Source: Adiantum capillus-veneris (lineage: Eukaryota > Streptophyta > Polypodiopsida > Polypodiales > Pteridaceae). Taken from it: 64,000 bases of DNA. Numbering within the stretch: position 1 is the first letter of the stretch; every line of letters starts with the position of its first letter. A program made the translations under genes and the position numbers. Of the stretch, positions 38,106-48,605 are shown one piece after another. Under the pieces are notes generated by a model that was not told where the DNA came from, ran no database searches, and was given only the letters and a program-made list of their open reading frames with translations. The stretch lies in NCBI GenBank assembly GCA_014529385.2, contig CM043955.1, positions 138,435,108 to 138,499,107 on the forward strand, written 5' to 3'.

Positions 38106-40726
38106 AAGAAAGCGTACATGAATATGTCACTGTATGTATTGTATGTTCATCAAAACCGCCAGCAGAGTATTCGACATTATATCAGATAATGATAGCTCCG
38201 GAATGGAGTCAGCATATTGTTGAATATCTCACAAATAGAACTTTCCCAGAAGGAACGTCAAAAGCTCGTCAGAAATCTATGGAGACAGAAGCTAGAGATT
38301 ACGCTTTAATAGGAGATCAACTCTATAAGAGAGGTAAAGACAACCAACTTAGGATTTGCGCATCAGAGTCTGAGTATGTGATAATCCTGGAGCAAGCTCA
38401 TGGAGGAGTAGGTGGAGGCCATTTCTCAAGTGATAAGACAACAAAACTTGTCTTAGCCGCAGGAATATGGTGGCCAACATTACATATGGACGCTGAGGAA
38501 TACGTTAAACGGTGTGATGACTGTCAGCAGACCAAAGTACCACTTAAAAGAGATGATATGCCGCTTAGACCAATGATGGGGGCAAGAGCTTTTGCAAAAT
38601 GGGGGATTGATTATGTCGGACCCATTTCACCTCCTGCATATAAGACTCATGCACAATACATCGTTGTGGCTACAGACTATCTAACAAAGTGGGTCGAAGC
38701 AAAGGCAACTCAAAAAGCAGATGCCAGGACCACGGCACAATTTCTATATGAATACGTCTTTGTACGATATGGATTGCCAATAGAAATTGTGAGTGATCGA
38801 GGCACACATTTTATAAATGAAGTGATAGAGATCCTTCTAGATGAATTCATGGTAATCCATAGGAAATCAGCCCCGTATCATCCACAAGCAAACGGACAAG
38901 CTGAAGCAACAAACAAAACCATATGCACGGTCCTTACGAAGATTGTATCTGAGTCGAGAACTGACTGGGACCAGAAGTTGCATTCAACATTATGGGCATA
39001 TAGGGTAGCATATAAAACATCAATAAGAACGACTCCATATAACATGGTTTTTGGGCTAAATGCTATCTTACCAATAAAATTCTTGATTTCAACCTTAAGG
39101 GTGGCTAAGGATCTAGAGTGGACAGGGCACGAGCTTTCTGATAGAATAGATGACCTGGAAAAGCTAGACGAGCTTCGCCTAAAAGCAGTAGCTTCTATCT
39201 TTGCTCAAAAAAGGCGACAAAAGGAATTTTTTGATAAGCATGTGAGGACTAAAGAGTTTAAGGTTGGGGACTATGTCCTAGTTTACACTCTGAAACAGCA
39301 TGCTAAGAAGCTTAAAAAGCGAGGGATGGGACCTCTGGTGATTAAAGATCTATCACCAAGTGGAGTCGTCAAGCTTGCTACATTAGACGGAGAAGAAATG
39401 CCCAATTGGATTAGTGGATGCAGAGTGAAAAAGTATCTTTTGCCGCTAACCCAAGACATGCTTCTCAAAATACATCAAGAAAAGCTGCGTGTCCAGAAAA
39501 AGAAAAAGATTGTGGAGGAAGTGCAAGCCGAGGCGAAGGAAAGAATGGAGAAAAGAAGACTACTACGTCAGAAACAGCGCAATGAAGGAGCAATACGAAT
39601 AAACGCAGTTAGTATAACAGAAATGGATAATGACAAAGAAGAACCCATCATTGAATGCAAAGTAGGAACCAACCAAATCAAAGCCAGAGCACTTTTGGAT
39701 TCAGGAGCTCAAACTAACCTACTTTCACTCAGTTTGTACATACAATTGACAAATGACACTAAATTACAAACTACCAAGCAAGAGTTAAAGAGTTACTCTG
39801 AGAATTCAATCAAAACTGTGGGATGCACAGTTTTACATATACAGATTAACCAGTATGTGTATCCTCATATGTTTTACGTGGTTGAAGACCAAGCTACACA
39901 ACATCCATTATTGCTAGGACAACCATGGCAGAAGCAATACAATGCAATGATTGACTGGAGTTCTAAATCAGTGCTTATCAAATATGAAGGTGAAAGTCAA
40001 TCAGTTAAGTTCACCAAAGGATCAGAGACAACTCCAAAGGAAGAATCCAAGAACAAAGGTAAACAACAACCAGAGAAAAAGAAGAAGCAATGGCAACCAA
40101 AAATTTCTATACAACTGGATTGCTCTTCGACGAGGAACTCTCAACATTGGATAAGGAAGACAAGTGATAATATAAAAACTCAACCTTGGAAAAAAAAGGA
40201 GTCAAAGTTGGTATGGAGACCAAAAAAGGTTGTGCCAGAGAACACAAAGGTGGAAAACAGAGTCTTCAATACTAGACAACAGAGTGATTCCAGACAATCA
40301 AGGATAGTGAAACAGATCTGGATTCCAAAGAAGTTCATGACGGCACAAAGCTATAGCAAGCAAATTTGGACCCCAAGGATTTGTAAACAGGAACTCCCTT
40401 CAGTACAATCCACGGAATCTCCTAGGTATTTCAAGGCGAGGAAATCAACACAAAGAACAAAGCAGGTTTGGGTCGCAAAGAGTTTGTGGCAAGCACAAGC
40501 GAAGCGGAAGCAGATTTGGATTGTGAAAAAGAACAACAAGGTAAAGAAGAATCCATCTACTGATTCTACTACCGAAGTGCCAAAACCAACCCAAAACCCG
40601 ACCACCAATCCTTCAATCAAACAAAGAGCAGCTTTATTGGAAAGACTGTTGTTTCATCACTCTACAATTGCATTGGGAACTTATGACCAAAACAACTACA
40701 ATGCTTCGCCCACAGACACTTCATAG
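38072..40726 (+). CDS. Gypsy integrase with C-terminal second aspartic protease and Trp/Lys repeats
   Basis: 884 codons open. A short C-x-x-C piece (WPGMKESVHEYVTVCIVC) comes first, then the full zinc domain (EQAHGGVGGGHF ... CDDCQQTK), catalytic core WGIDYVGPI, VSDRGTHF and QANGQAEATNK (D, D, E), and a C-terminal domain with VGDYVLVYTLKQHAKK. After a basic coiled stretch comes a second retropepsin-like domain (about 39650-39960) with ARALLDSGAQTNLLS and HPLLLGQPWQKQY. The tail holds repeats of K-Q-I/V-W-x-x-K (KQIWIPKK, KQIWTPRI, KQVWVAKS, KQIWIVKK). It depends on a frame change from RT, so it may not be expressed here. Confidence 0.85.
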   Translation: MLQLGVYWPGMKESVHEYVTVCIVCSSKPPAEYSTLYQIMIAPEWSQHIVEYLTNRTFPEGTSKARQKSMETEARDYALIGDQLYKRGKDNQLRICASESEYVIILEQAHGGVGGGHFSSDKTTKLVLAAGIWWPTLHMDAEEYVKRCDDCQQTKVPLKRDDMPLRPMMGARAFAKWGIDYVGPISPPAYKTHAQYIVVATDYLTKWVEAKATQKADARTTAQFLYEYVFVRYGLPIEIVSDRGTHFINEVIEILLDEFMVIHRKSAPYHPQANGQAEATNKTICTVLTKIVSESRTDWDQKLHSTLWAYRVAYKTSIRTTPYNMVFGLNAILPIKFLISTLRVAKDLEWTGHELSDRIDDLEKLDELRLKAVASIFAQKRRQKEFFDKHVRTKEFKVGDYVLVYTLKQHAKKLKKRGMGPLVIKDLSPSGVVKLATLDGEEMPNWISGCRVKKYLLPLTQDMLLKIHQEKLRVQKKKKIVEEVQAEAKERMEKRRLLRQKQRNEGAIRINAVSITEMDNDKEEPIIECKVGTNQIKARALLDSGAQTNLLSLSLYIQLTNDTKLQTTKQELKSYSENSIKTVGCTVLHIQINQYVYPHMFYVVEDQATQHPLLLGQPWQKQYNAMIDWSSKSVLIKYEGESQSVKFTKGSETTPKEESKNKGKQQPEKKKKQWQPKISIQLDCSSTRNSQHWIRKTSDNIKTQPWKKKESKLVWRPKKVVPENTKVENRVFNTRQQSDSRQSRIVKQIWIPKKFMTAQSYSKQIWTPRICKQELPSVQSTESPRYFKARKSTQRTKQVWVAKSLWQAQAKRKQIWIVKKNNKVKKNPSTDSTTEVPKPTQNPTTNPSIKQRAALLERLLFHHSTIALGTYDQNNYNASPTDTS

Positions 40727-43522
40727 TCATCTAGGAGGACTCAGACTAGGAGGGGGGGAGGTATACAGGTATACACGAGCTACAAAGCAGCTACAAGCGA
40801 CAAAAAGAAAGAAAAACAAAAAATTATATTACAAAGGCAGTGTCTTACATGATTTTGCAATTTTTATGTTTGATTGCGGATATTGATAATATTTATGCCC
40901 TTATATACCTTGTTTTGCAACAAGAAGAGATTAAATGATGAATTTGGGTCGCTAGACGTGTAAATATCACTAAATAAGAGTGTTTTTGGAGCTAAAAAGT
41001 GGAAAAAAGTGGTAATCCAAGTCCAGAAATCACAAATAAGTGTATATTCATATACACAGGGTTACCAGCTATTTATTGTGTATGTTTGGAATTTTTTGGC
41101 TTCAATTTGCTATTTTTCTTTATTTTTTATGATTTTCTTAATAAAAGTAAAAGAAAAATAAAAAAGCACGTGAAACGAGATCAGAAAAAAGAAAAGAATA
41201 GATGGTGATGATCCTAATGACAAGGGCAACCCATGGTAAAAATTGAGTACAATTCGGGAAAAGTTGCGGAAAGCCCGAAATGACAGAATTTTGGCAAAGT
41301 GGACAGATTTCTCAGAAACAGGTCAAACGGAGTCCAAATTGAGAAATTTCAAATCCTAAAGTGCATTTCACGACGAGATAGGAGCACATGTCAAATTTGG
41401 TAACAAGTGATCCGGGAAGTCCGAAGTTAAGTATTTTTCACATCACTTTCAAGCTCATTTCCACTATTACCTTCTTGGAGAGAGCAAAGAGCACACAGGA
41501 GCATCCAACCTTCTACAGCCTTCTACGACTGCTACGAGAGCTCAGAGGACACCAGACATGAGAGGTAGACTCGTTGCCATAAGCTTTTGATGCTTATCAT
41601 TAACTTTTGTCGCGAAAACTAACCAAAACCAAGAAACAAGAGTAGACGGGGAATGCGGTAGAATGCTAGGTAGTGGCACAACCGCCTAACCAAACCTTGT
41701 AAGAACTTACAGGTGGGTTACCCTAGTATAGAAGATGGGTTTCTAACACTCAAAGCTTGAGAAAGAAGGACTGGAAAAACCCTAGGTCAACAGAGCCTGC
41801 AAGAGGCAGACAGGAAAAAGTTGTCGAAACGACACAAAACTTCTCAGGAAGCTTAACAACATCGAGGGCAATGCAACCATGGAGTATCTCCAAGTTTGGA
41901 CTGCGACTGCGGACACACAAAGCGTCATTTTGGCATAACGGCTGAAATTGACGACCGAATGAAATGAAACTTCACAAGCAGCTTCAAATATACATGGATG
42001 ACTTATGTTTGCAAGCAAAACCCAAAAGAGAGCTGATTCACTTACCGATGGTGAAAAAGACGCTTTCGGGCAACCAAAAGGAGAAAGATGGAGAACGGGG
42101 AGCCAAAGTCAAGTTCAACCAAATAGATGGCTTCACAACATATCCAATGAGCTGGAAATGCAACTCTCGAGAAGAAAAGTTGAAGAAATTCAACTCCAAG
42201 GCAAAAAGACGACTTCGGAGACTGAAATGCCTATAAGGGGGCTTTTTAGCTAAACTGATGACTTTTTAAGTTGAAAACTAGTTAGCAGGGCTTAGGGCAC
42301 TAGCACAAAGCATTCTTTGCACAAAAAGACCAACATTTCAAGGAAAGACATCATACGCGTATGATGTCTCACAGCATGAATTTCACATCTATTTCAACAT
42401 TTGAGTGCATAGCCTCATTCCACATGTTAATCACATCCTATGAACCAAGTATCATGAGAATTGGAGTTAGAAAACCCAAGGAAAACCAAAAAGACGCAAA
42501 GTAGGCCATAAAACTGATTTTTGGTCCTAATTTTGTCAAAATAACTCCAAACTCATTGAAACTTTGTAGGATTGTTGATTAACACATCTACAAGCTATCT
42601 GGAACCAAAAAGCACCATTTTGACACAAAAGACATCATACGCGTATGAAGTCTATTTGCACTTACAGAGCCAAAAGTGCTCAATTGTCATCATACATCCA
42701 TTATATATATCTATTACATGCTACATATGAAATTTGGAACCATTTGGTCAAGAGGATCACCCCATTAGCCCAATTGAGGGAAAATCCTTCACCTAAAGCC
42801 TATTTTTGGCCCAAATCCAACATACTCAAGTCCAAACCAAGATTTAAGTAGAGACAATCCTTCACTAGTACATGGGGAGTCCACAGAACCAATCCCATGC
42901 AAAATTGATGAAAAAGACATCATACGCGTATGATGTCTCCAGAGCCATTTTTAGCCCAAAATCTATCCAAACTTCATAAATCCACTGAATAAGCCTATCT
43001 AAAGCCAAATCCAAGCTTATAGAGAAATTTGGTCCAAAAATACACTAAAAGACATCATACGCGTATGATGTCTCACTATGTGATTTTGGCACCTCAGGGC
43101 TTCAACCACCAAACAGAAGTGATGTACATGCCATTTGAAAGTGAACCACCAAGTTTTATCCAATTTGGATCATAAAATCCAATTCCCTTTCAAAATTTTG
43201 CCAAGAGCCGGAACTGGACTAAACTGGCCAAAACTTGACCAAATGGGATCCAAACTCAAATCCAAGCATATGATACTCATATATACACTATCAGCTACAA
43301 GCACAACCAATATGAAGTCATTTTGACACAAAAGACATCATACGCGTATGATGTCTCTAGCATGATTTTGAGCCCATTTTGCATATTTTTTCACCTACCT
43401 TGCATCCTTAGGCCCTGGATAGCTCATGTTTCAATTTTCAAGTCATTTGAATAGTTAAAAGCTTCATTTCGGCTTTCAGTACTAAAAAGACGCTAACTTC
43501 TGAAATTGGAGTTACAGGATCC
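40727..43522 (+). other. Gypsy 2.8-kb non-coding region with internal PPT and five palindromes
   Basis: It begins with GGAGGGGGGGAG (40749-40760), the same 12-mer as the functional polypurine tract at 46825-46836. The 24-bp palindrome occurs at 42346-42369, 42630-42653, 42915-42938, 43050-43073 and 43333-43356 with spacings 284, 285, 135 and 283 bp. A 23-bp match to the RT active-site region lies at 41986-42008 (RT copy 37225-37247). No substantial gene seen. Confidence 0.8.
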
Positions 43523-46500
43523 ATGGATTCCGCCAAGTCATCGGCAACGAAGAGAAAAAGACCGACAACTAAAGATGCTCTTGCAGAAGCGGAACCCTTT
43601 GACATTCCAGCAGAAACCCTCAAGACAACCAAAACTTGGGTGGAGGAAGCAGTATTAGAGAAAGAGGGAATAAAGATCTACCAGGGGACTTTCAGAGATC
43701 CTCAAGGGCAAGCGGTGGATGTACCGATGATCCCACAGGAATTGGTAGATTATAGCAGGTCAGAAGACATCAGCAGGTACCTGGAAAGGACAAACTTGCA
43801 CAGTTTCTTCACCTCGAGACCATCAGGTGTGGATACAAGAAGAGTGTACGAGTTGGCAACATCCATTCAGAAGGATGGAAAAGCCACATTGACAGCCATG
43901 GATGGAGAGAAAGTAGAAGTACAGATCACTCCACAGCTCATTGCAGACGCATTGAAGCTGCACAACAAAGGGAGCTCGGTCAGGGAAAGAAGGGAGGCCA
44001 TAGAGGTCTATGGGCCCAAGAAGCAAAATGCAACCTATGGAGATATGGCGGACCCAAGAGCGGCAACCCTTTGCTGACTGTACAACCAATTTCTTCATGT
44101 TTGCAGTAAAAGACCGCAAAAGTATACGACACCACCCCATGCCATTGCGACCACCATCACATGGGCATTAAAGAGCAATATGCCAAAAGAGGTGAATTAC
44201 GCTCAACACATCCACGAGCAAGTGATTGCCATGCACAACGAGAAGCCAAGGTACATAGGAGGAGCGAAAATTCTGACAAGAATAGCTTATGAAGCTATTG
44301 GAGCTAGAGATCAGTGGCCAAAGGTTCCCTCCCAGAATGAGTGGCTTAGAGAAGCCGACGAGGAGGAAGAACAGCCCGAAGTATCCAAGAGGACATCCAC
44401 AAGAGCACGCCGAAACTAGAAGTAGTTTCAGAACCTGCAGAGGATGTGGACGAGCCGCTTAAGAAGAAAGTAAAGAAGAAGGTTGCTCCCAAGCAAACCA
44501 AAAGTCAGAAAGCGGCAAGAATGGAAAGACTAGTGGAGCAGTTTAGAGCGGAAAGAGCTCTAAAGGGTGACTTTGAAGAAAAGTGGGTGCCAGACCCCAC
44601 TAAAGTCGGAACTAGCTCAGCCAGGCCACATATTGATCAATAAGATCAATATATTAAAGCTTATGAGGAGTCGGAGGCTATTCTGGAGCAGCAACCTGTC
44701 GAGCCATACACTGAAGAGGAGGTACAGCAATTAAAAGCTGAGCTGAAAAAAGACGACAAGGGGAAAAGGAAAGTAGATGAGTCTACTAAGCCTCAAGAGA
44801 AAGATGGGCAAGCCGACAAAGGGAAAGCCAAGGAAGCTGAGGACAGATATCCCTCTATGACTGATGTACCAAGCCCTAAGAAGACGGAAAAAATTGTGGA
44901 GGAGACCACAGTAGAGGTGGACACAGATGATTTGGAAAAGCCAGAGGCCGAGACCAAAGAAAAGAAGATAGATCCAATTCAGCAAAAGAGAAATGATTAT
45001 GAGGATCTGGTAGAGATAGGATACACCGAAGAAGAGGCCCTTGAGGCAGTTTATGGGATCACCCTACAAAAACAAGATGAACGGAGGAAAAAACAAAGAG
45101 TAAAAAAGAAAGTGAAGAGAAATTGGACGAATCGAAAGCACCAGAAGGGCCAAAGCCAGTGGAGGTGGTGGCAGAAAGAGCTTTAGAGTTGACAGATGAT
45201 GATGAAAAAGACATGCACATGGTGCATGAACTGCTAAGCAAGATAAAAGAAAGGTCCAAGGCAAAGGAAGTAGAGATTGAGACAGCCAAACAAAGGGAAG
45301 CAGAGTTGCAGAGAAAATTAGAGAATGCTATGACTGAATCTGAAAGTCATAAAGCATCACTCTATGATGCGGAAAACGAGAGAGACGGCTTGATACTCCA
45401 GCTAGCCGAGGCTTCAAGAGAAGTGACAAGTGCACAGGAAGCAAGGGAGCGGCTAGAGGATGAGTTGGAGGCGGCCAAGGATGAGCTCATTGAGCTAAGG
45501 GAGAGAGTCGAGCTCCAAGAAAGAACAATCACTAGACTCAGGACTACCCCTAGAGCTAGCAGAGCAGGAACCGAACAAGAGGGAGTTATCATACCAGCTT
45601 TGGAAGACCAGGTCCGAAGCTTACAAAGAGAGCTGAGATTAGAGCAAGTGCAAAGGTTGCACATTGCGGAGGGATCATTGGTCGCAGAGGAGAGGCTCAC
45701 ATTAGAAAATCAAACACTACGGACAGAGAATGAGGCCCTCCGCAAATAGCTCCAAGATCTACAAGAGCAACAAAGAAGAGAGACAGAGACACCACACGAA
45801 GAATCAGGTGGAGCAGCCATAGAGCTACCAGAAACTGGAGAGGCAACCACAATTGAAGATCCAGCCCCAGCTCAAGAGGTGGCCTCGACTTCAAGAATCT
45901 CTGAAGAAGAAGAACAAAGGCTCCATGACCAAATAGAAAAGTCAGCAGAGGAGAGTGCCAAGGCGGAAATGGAATGGGAGAGGAGACTCCTAATCTCCAT
46001 TAGACTTCAGGGACTAGACACAAAAGTGCTCCATGAACAGTGGATGCAACCCAGCCTGCCTTTCCCTTTGATGAAATTTGAAGTGCTAAAGATGAAAAAG
46101 AGAATAGAGGAGGAGCAGTATGTCGCTCTTTACGAAGGCGACATCACAAAGGAGGAACAATCAAAGAAGATAGTAGATTCACAACCTAGATGGAGGAAAG
46201 GTTGGCTGAACAAATACCCAGCCTACCTCATCTACTTGGTGGAGGCACCAAAGGAGATTCTGGAGGATGCAACCTTCTGCCCGGTGCCAAGAGTCAGAAA
46301 CTGGAAAGAGCATGGCACGATTGCAGAAAAGAAGCCAAATTGGCTTAATTATCCCAGGATGCCAGGACCAAAGGCAGGAGAGAGAATAGGTAAAGCCTAC
46401 ATGGTGAAAACCCTAACGGGCACCATCAAGCTCTTTACTGGATCTCCTGACCTTTCGTGTCAGATGCTCAAGAAAATCTGCAAGACTCTCTTAGCTTGCA

Positions 46501-46787
46501 TTGAAGTGTTCGCGCCAGATAAAGCCACGACCTCGAGTCTACTATCGACGGCCGATAGAGTGACTGATATGATGTACGATCTTTCATTGCAGCCTTCTCC
46601 AAAAGTGTTACACCTCCTATACCAAAGGATTATGTTTTTGCCTAGCTTCCACATGCAAACATTCGAAGAAGCTTTCTACACCGGCTTTTTCACCCACGAA
46701 AGCAAAATATTCGGCCCAACCTTGACCATCAGCAACCTACGATACGAATCACATTTGCAGATGCTCAAGACGACACGACTTTATTGA
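43523..46787 (+). pseudogene. Gypsy accessory frame (about 1,090 codons, broken)
   Basis: Starts with MDSAKSSATKRKRP (nuclear-signal-like). The first part (43523-44419) has VYELATSIQKDGKATLTAMD and VQITPQLIADALKL, like the Athila ORF1 / putative plant transposon protein pattern, and ILTRIAYEAIGA. The middle (44446-45749) is Lys/Glu-rich and then a long coiled coil with leucine heptads (45123-45749). The end (45879-46787) has KGWLNKYPAYLIYLVEAP and FLPSFHMQTFEEAFYTGFF and is conserved at 4218-4603. No signal peptide or membrane span, so not envelope-like. Two frame changes and stops at 44075, 44641 and 45747 break it. Confidence 0.65.
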
Positions 46788-46824
46788 CCAAGCATAAAAG
46801 TCATGTCAAGGACGACATGAACGC

Positions 46825-46836
46825 GGAGGGGGGGAG
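46825..46836 (+). promoter_or_regulatory. Polypurine tract of the gypsy element
   Basis: GGAGGGGGGGAG directly before the 3' LTR; primer for plus-strand synthesis. Confidence 0.9.
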
Positions 46837-47775
46837 TGTTGAGCCAGCAGAGGATCACACCCACATTTTTGCTCACACTCATCATTTTGTAACCATTGAT
46901 TGTAATAAATGTCTTTCCGACATTAATTTTGATTTGAGCCATTCATTAAGTAACGGGACTCAATTGAGTTTCCAGCTTGTAATCCCCATGTAATTTCACT
47001 TGCTGATGTAATTAGCTAGAGATGTTCTCACCTCCAAGGCTGAGGTATATAAGCCAAAGTTTTTGTAACCTAAGGGATTCAGATTATTAATCAAAGTGAG
47101 TTTTTGAGCGCCGTGACTGTGTCTGAGAGAGAGTGAGAGAGAGAGAGAGTCTTATCTACTTGCTACGCGAGCTACGGAGCCGCCATTGGAGAAGCGACAC
47201 CGCCATTGTGTTAGCAACAGCGAGAGCTACACAAAGATACCAAGAGTGCGCGCTATCGGCTTCTATGTGTGGTAAGTTCCTACGAGCTTCGGTGTGAGTT
47301 TTCTTCCAACTCGTGTGTCGGAATGGAGCGTGCAGCATATCTATAGAACCACAACGAGTAGAGCTACACATTGGTACCATCGGGGTCAAGTTTCGATCAC
47401 CTGTATTTTTCGGCCTGTCTTCATACGCGTTTACCGCACGGAGTGGTTATAGGTTGATTTTGCAGTTCAAGTCTTTAGGGTGTTGTTCTTACCTAGTGTA
47501 TAGACTTCCCCTTGAGTTTGAGATCGATTCAATGATTCTTGATTCTATTTCGTATAGCATTCGTTCGTAGTAAGGATTTCAGTCACTTGCGTATTTTAGA
47601 ACTTAGATTTGATTTCCTTAGTAGTGATTGTCATTAGAAGGTCGAGTAGGTGATTTGACACCCACCTAGTTGTTTCCATGCGCCTACGGGTCAAGCTCCG
47701 TCCTCGTCTGACAAATTCTGTTGTTGGTTGAGTTCTCGCTATTTAGCTTCCGCTCGCGGCGTAACCGCCTTAACA
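46837..47775 (+). repeat. 3' LTR of the gypsy element
   Basis: 939 bp, with about 13 substitutions relative to 29020-29956 plus a GA-run length change near 47130. Followed by target duplication ATTCC. TATATAA at 47046-47052. Confidence 0.95.
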
Positions 47776-48210
47776 ATTCCCATGAGGGACAGACTCGAGA
47801 GAGGTAAACAATTCACGATGTGAGGTAATGTGCTTTGTAGCACCACTATCGAAATACCACACATGTGAATTTGCAGCAACTGACAAGCATGCATCATGGA
47901 CAACAGGATTGTAAGTGCACTTTGTGCTAAAAGCCCATTCTGCATCAACATCAACATCACAATCTTCTTTCACAGAAGACTCAACAATGGTTGCATTTGT
48001 AGTGGAACCAGCATTTGCAGTGGAACCACCCTCTTTCTTCTTAGCCTCTTTGGCCTTCGACTTAGGACATGCCTTGATCAACTGATCATTGGCTTTACAA
48101 TAATGGCAACGCATCTTCTTTTTGCCCTTATCACTAGAATTTCCAGATGAATTGCTGCCAGCAGAAGCATTAGGAACAGAGTTTTTTCCACTCGCAGCAG
48201 CACCATAAGA
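47776..48210 (-). pseudogene. Copia gag C-terminus (zinc knuckle) and protease start
   Basis: The minus strand reads a CCHC-like box CHYCKANDQLIKACPKSK, a lysine/serine tract and WYFDSGATKHIT, the copia protease motif. The gypsy LTR at 47775 interrupts it just after SVPHGN. Upstream gag is replaced at 48211 by the CATTAGG terminus of X3. The zinc box has the spacing of a copia nucleocapsid, but the expected His is not evident. Confidence 0.8.
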
Positions 48211-48600
48211 CATTAGGGCCAAAACCGACTAAAAAAGGGCTGTGTAAGGAATTGGTTAAATTACTAATTAGCAGAGCTGTTTATGGTCAAAACGGCTCCA
48301 AATTTGTCCGTTTTGGTCATTTAAAGCATATCTATGCAATCTAAAGCGTATCTAGGTACATATCTCTAAATATTCAAAAAGATATCGTTTTCTTCACATT
48401 CCTTTGTGGCTCACCTCAAAATTTGTTTTCATTTACTTCACTTGGTAGCAAATAGTTGTTTCCACTTTTGAATCTCTCGTTTTTCTCTCACCTTTCGTGA
48501 GCTTTATCTCTTCTTCTCTGATGCACCTTGTTCTGCTGCTACGTTATTTCCATTATGCTTTTTTCTCCTTCATTACTTACAATGACTAATATCTTCCATT
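48211..48600. other. X3 terminal region
   Basis: It begins CATTAGGGCCAAAACCGACT. Only the first seven bases match the termini of X1, X2 and X4. AT-rich, without a gene; likely the promoter side of T. Confidence 0.5.
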
Positions 48601-48605
48601 AGTGA

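Larger units (their letters stand above)
29020..47775 (+). mobile_element. 18.76-kb Ty3/gypsy LTR retrotransposon (Tat/Athila-like)
   Basis: Complete insertion: LTRs 29020-29956 and 46837-47775, target duplication ATTCC (29015-29019 and 47776-47780), tRNA-Asp-type primer site and polypurine tract GGAGGGGGGGAG. Order: leader with palindromes, gag, protease, RT, RNase H, integrase with a second protease, a 2.8-kb non-coding region, then a long accessory frame. The two LTRs differ by about 13 substitutions and one small GA indel by eye (roughly 1.4 percent), so the insertion is fairly young, yet pol and the accessory frame carry several stops. It probably moved with help from an intact relative. 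Confidence 0.95.
25637..48210 (-). mobile_element. Ty1/copia element 1, split by the gypsy element and cut by X3
   Basis: Minus-strand order: gag C-terminus and protease start (48210-47776), then the gypsy insertion (29020-47775), then the protease remainder, GAG-pre-integrase, integrase, RT and RNase H (29019-25900), then the 3' LTR. The two parts join cleanly once the gypsy element and one ATTCC copy are removed. The gag N-terminus, primer site and 5' LTR are missing beyond 48210, where X3 begins. Confidence 0.85.

Noticed and set aside
41211-41217. CCTAATG at 41211 (and at 36163) as further X termini
   Set aside because: Both lie inside the continuous gypsy element and lack the AAGGCCC block upstream.
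30495-43356. CRISPR-like array (regular repeats in the gypsy leader and 3' region)
   Set aside because: The repeats are palindromic and the spacings are 125-288 bp and unequal, inside a plant retrotransposon.
43523-46787. Envelope-like gene of the gypsy element
   Set aside because: No signal peptide, membrane span or cysteine-rich ectodomain. It is charged, coiled-coil and gag/ORF1-like.
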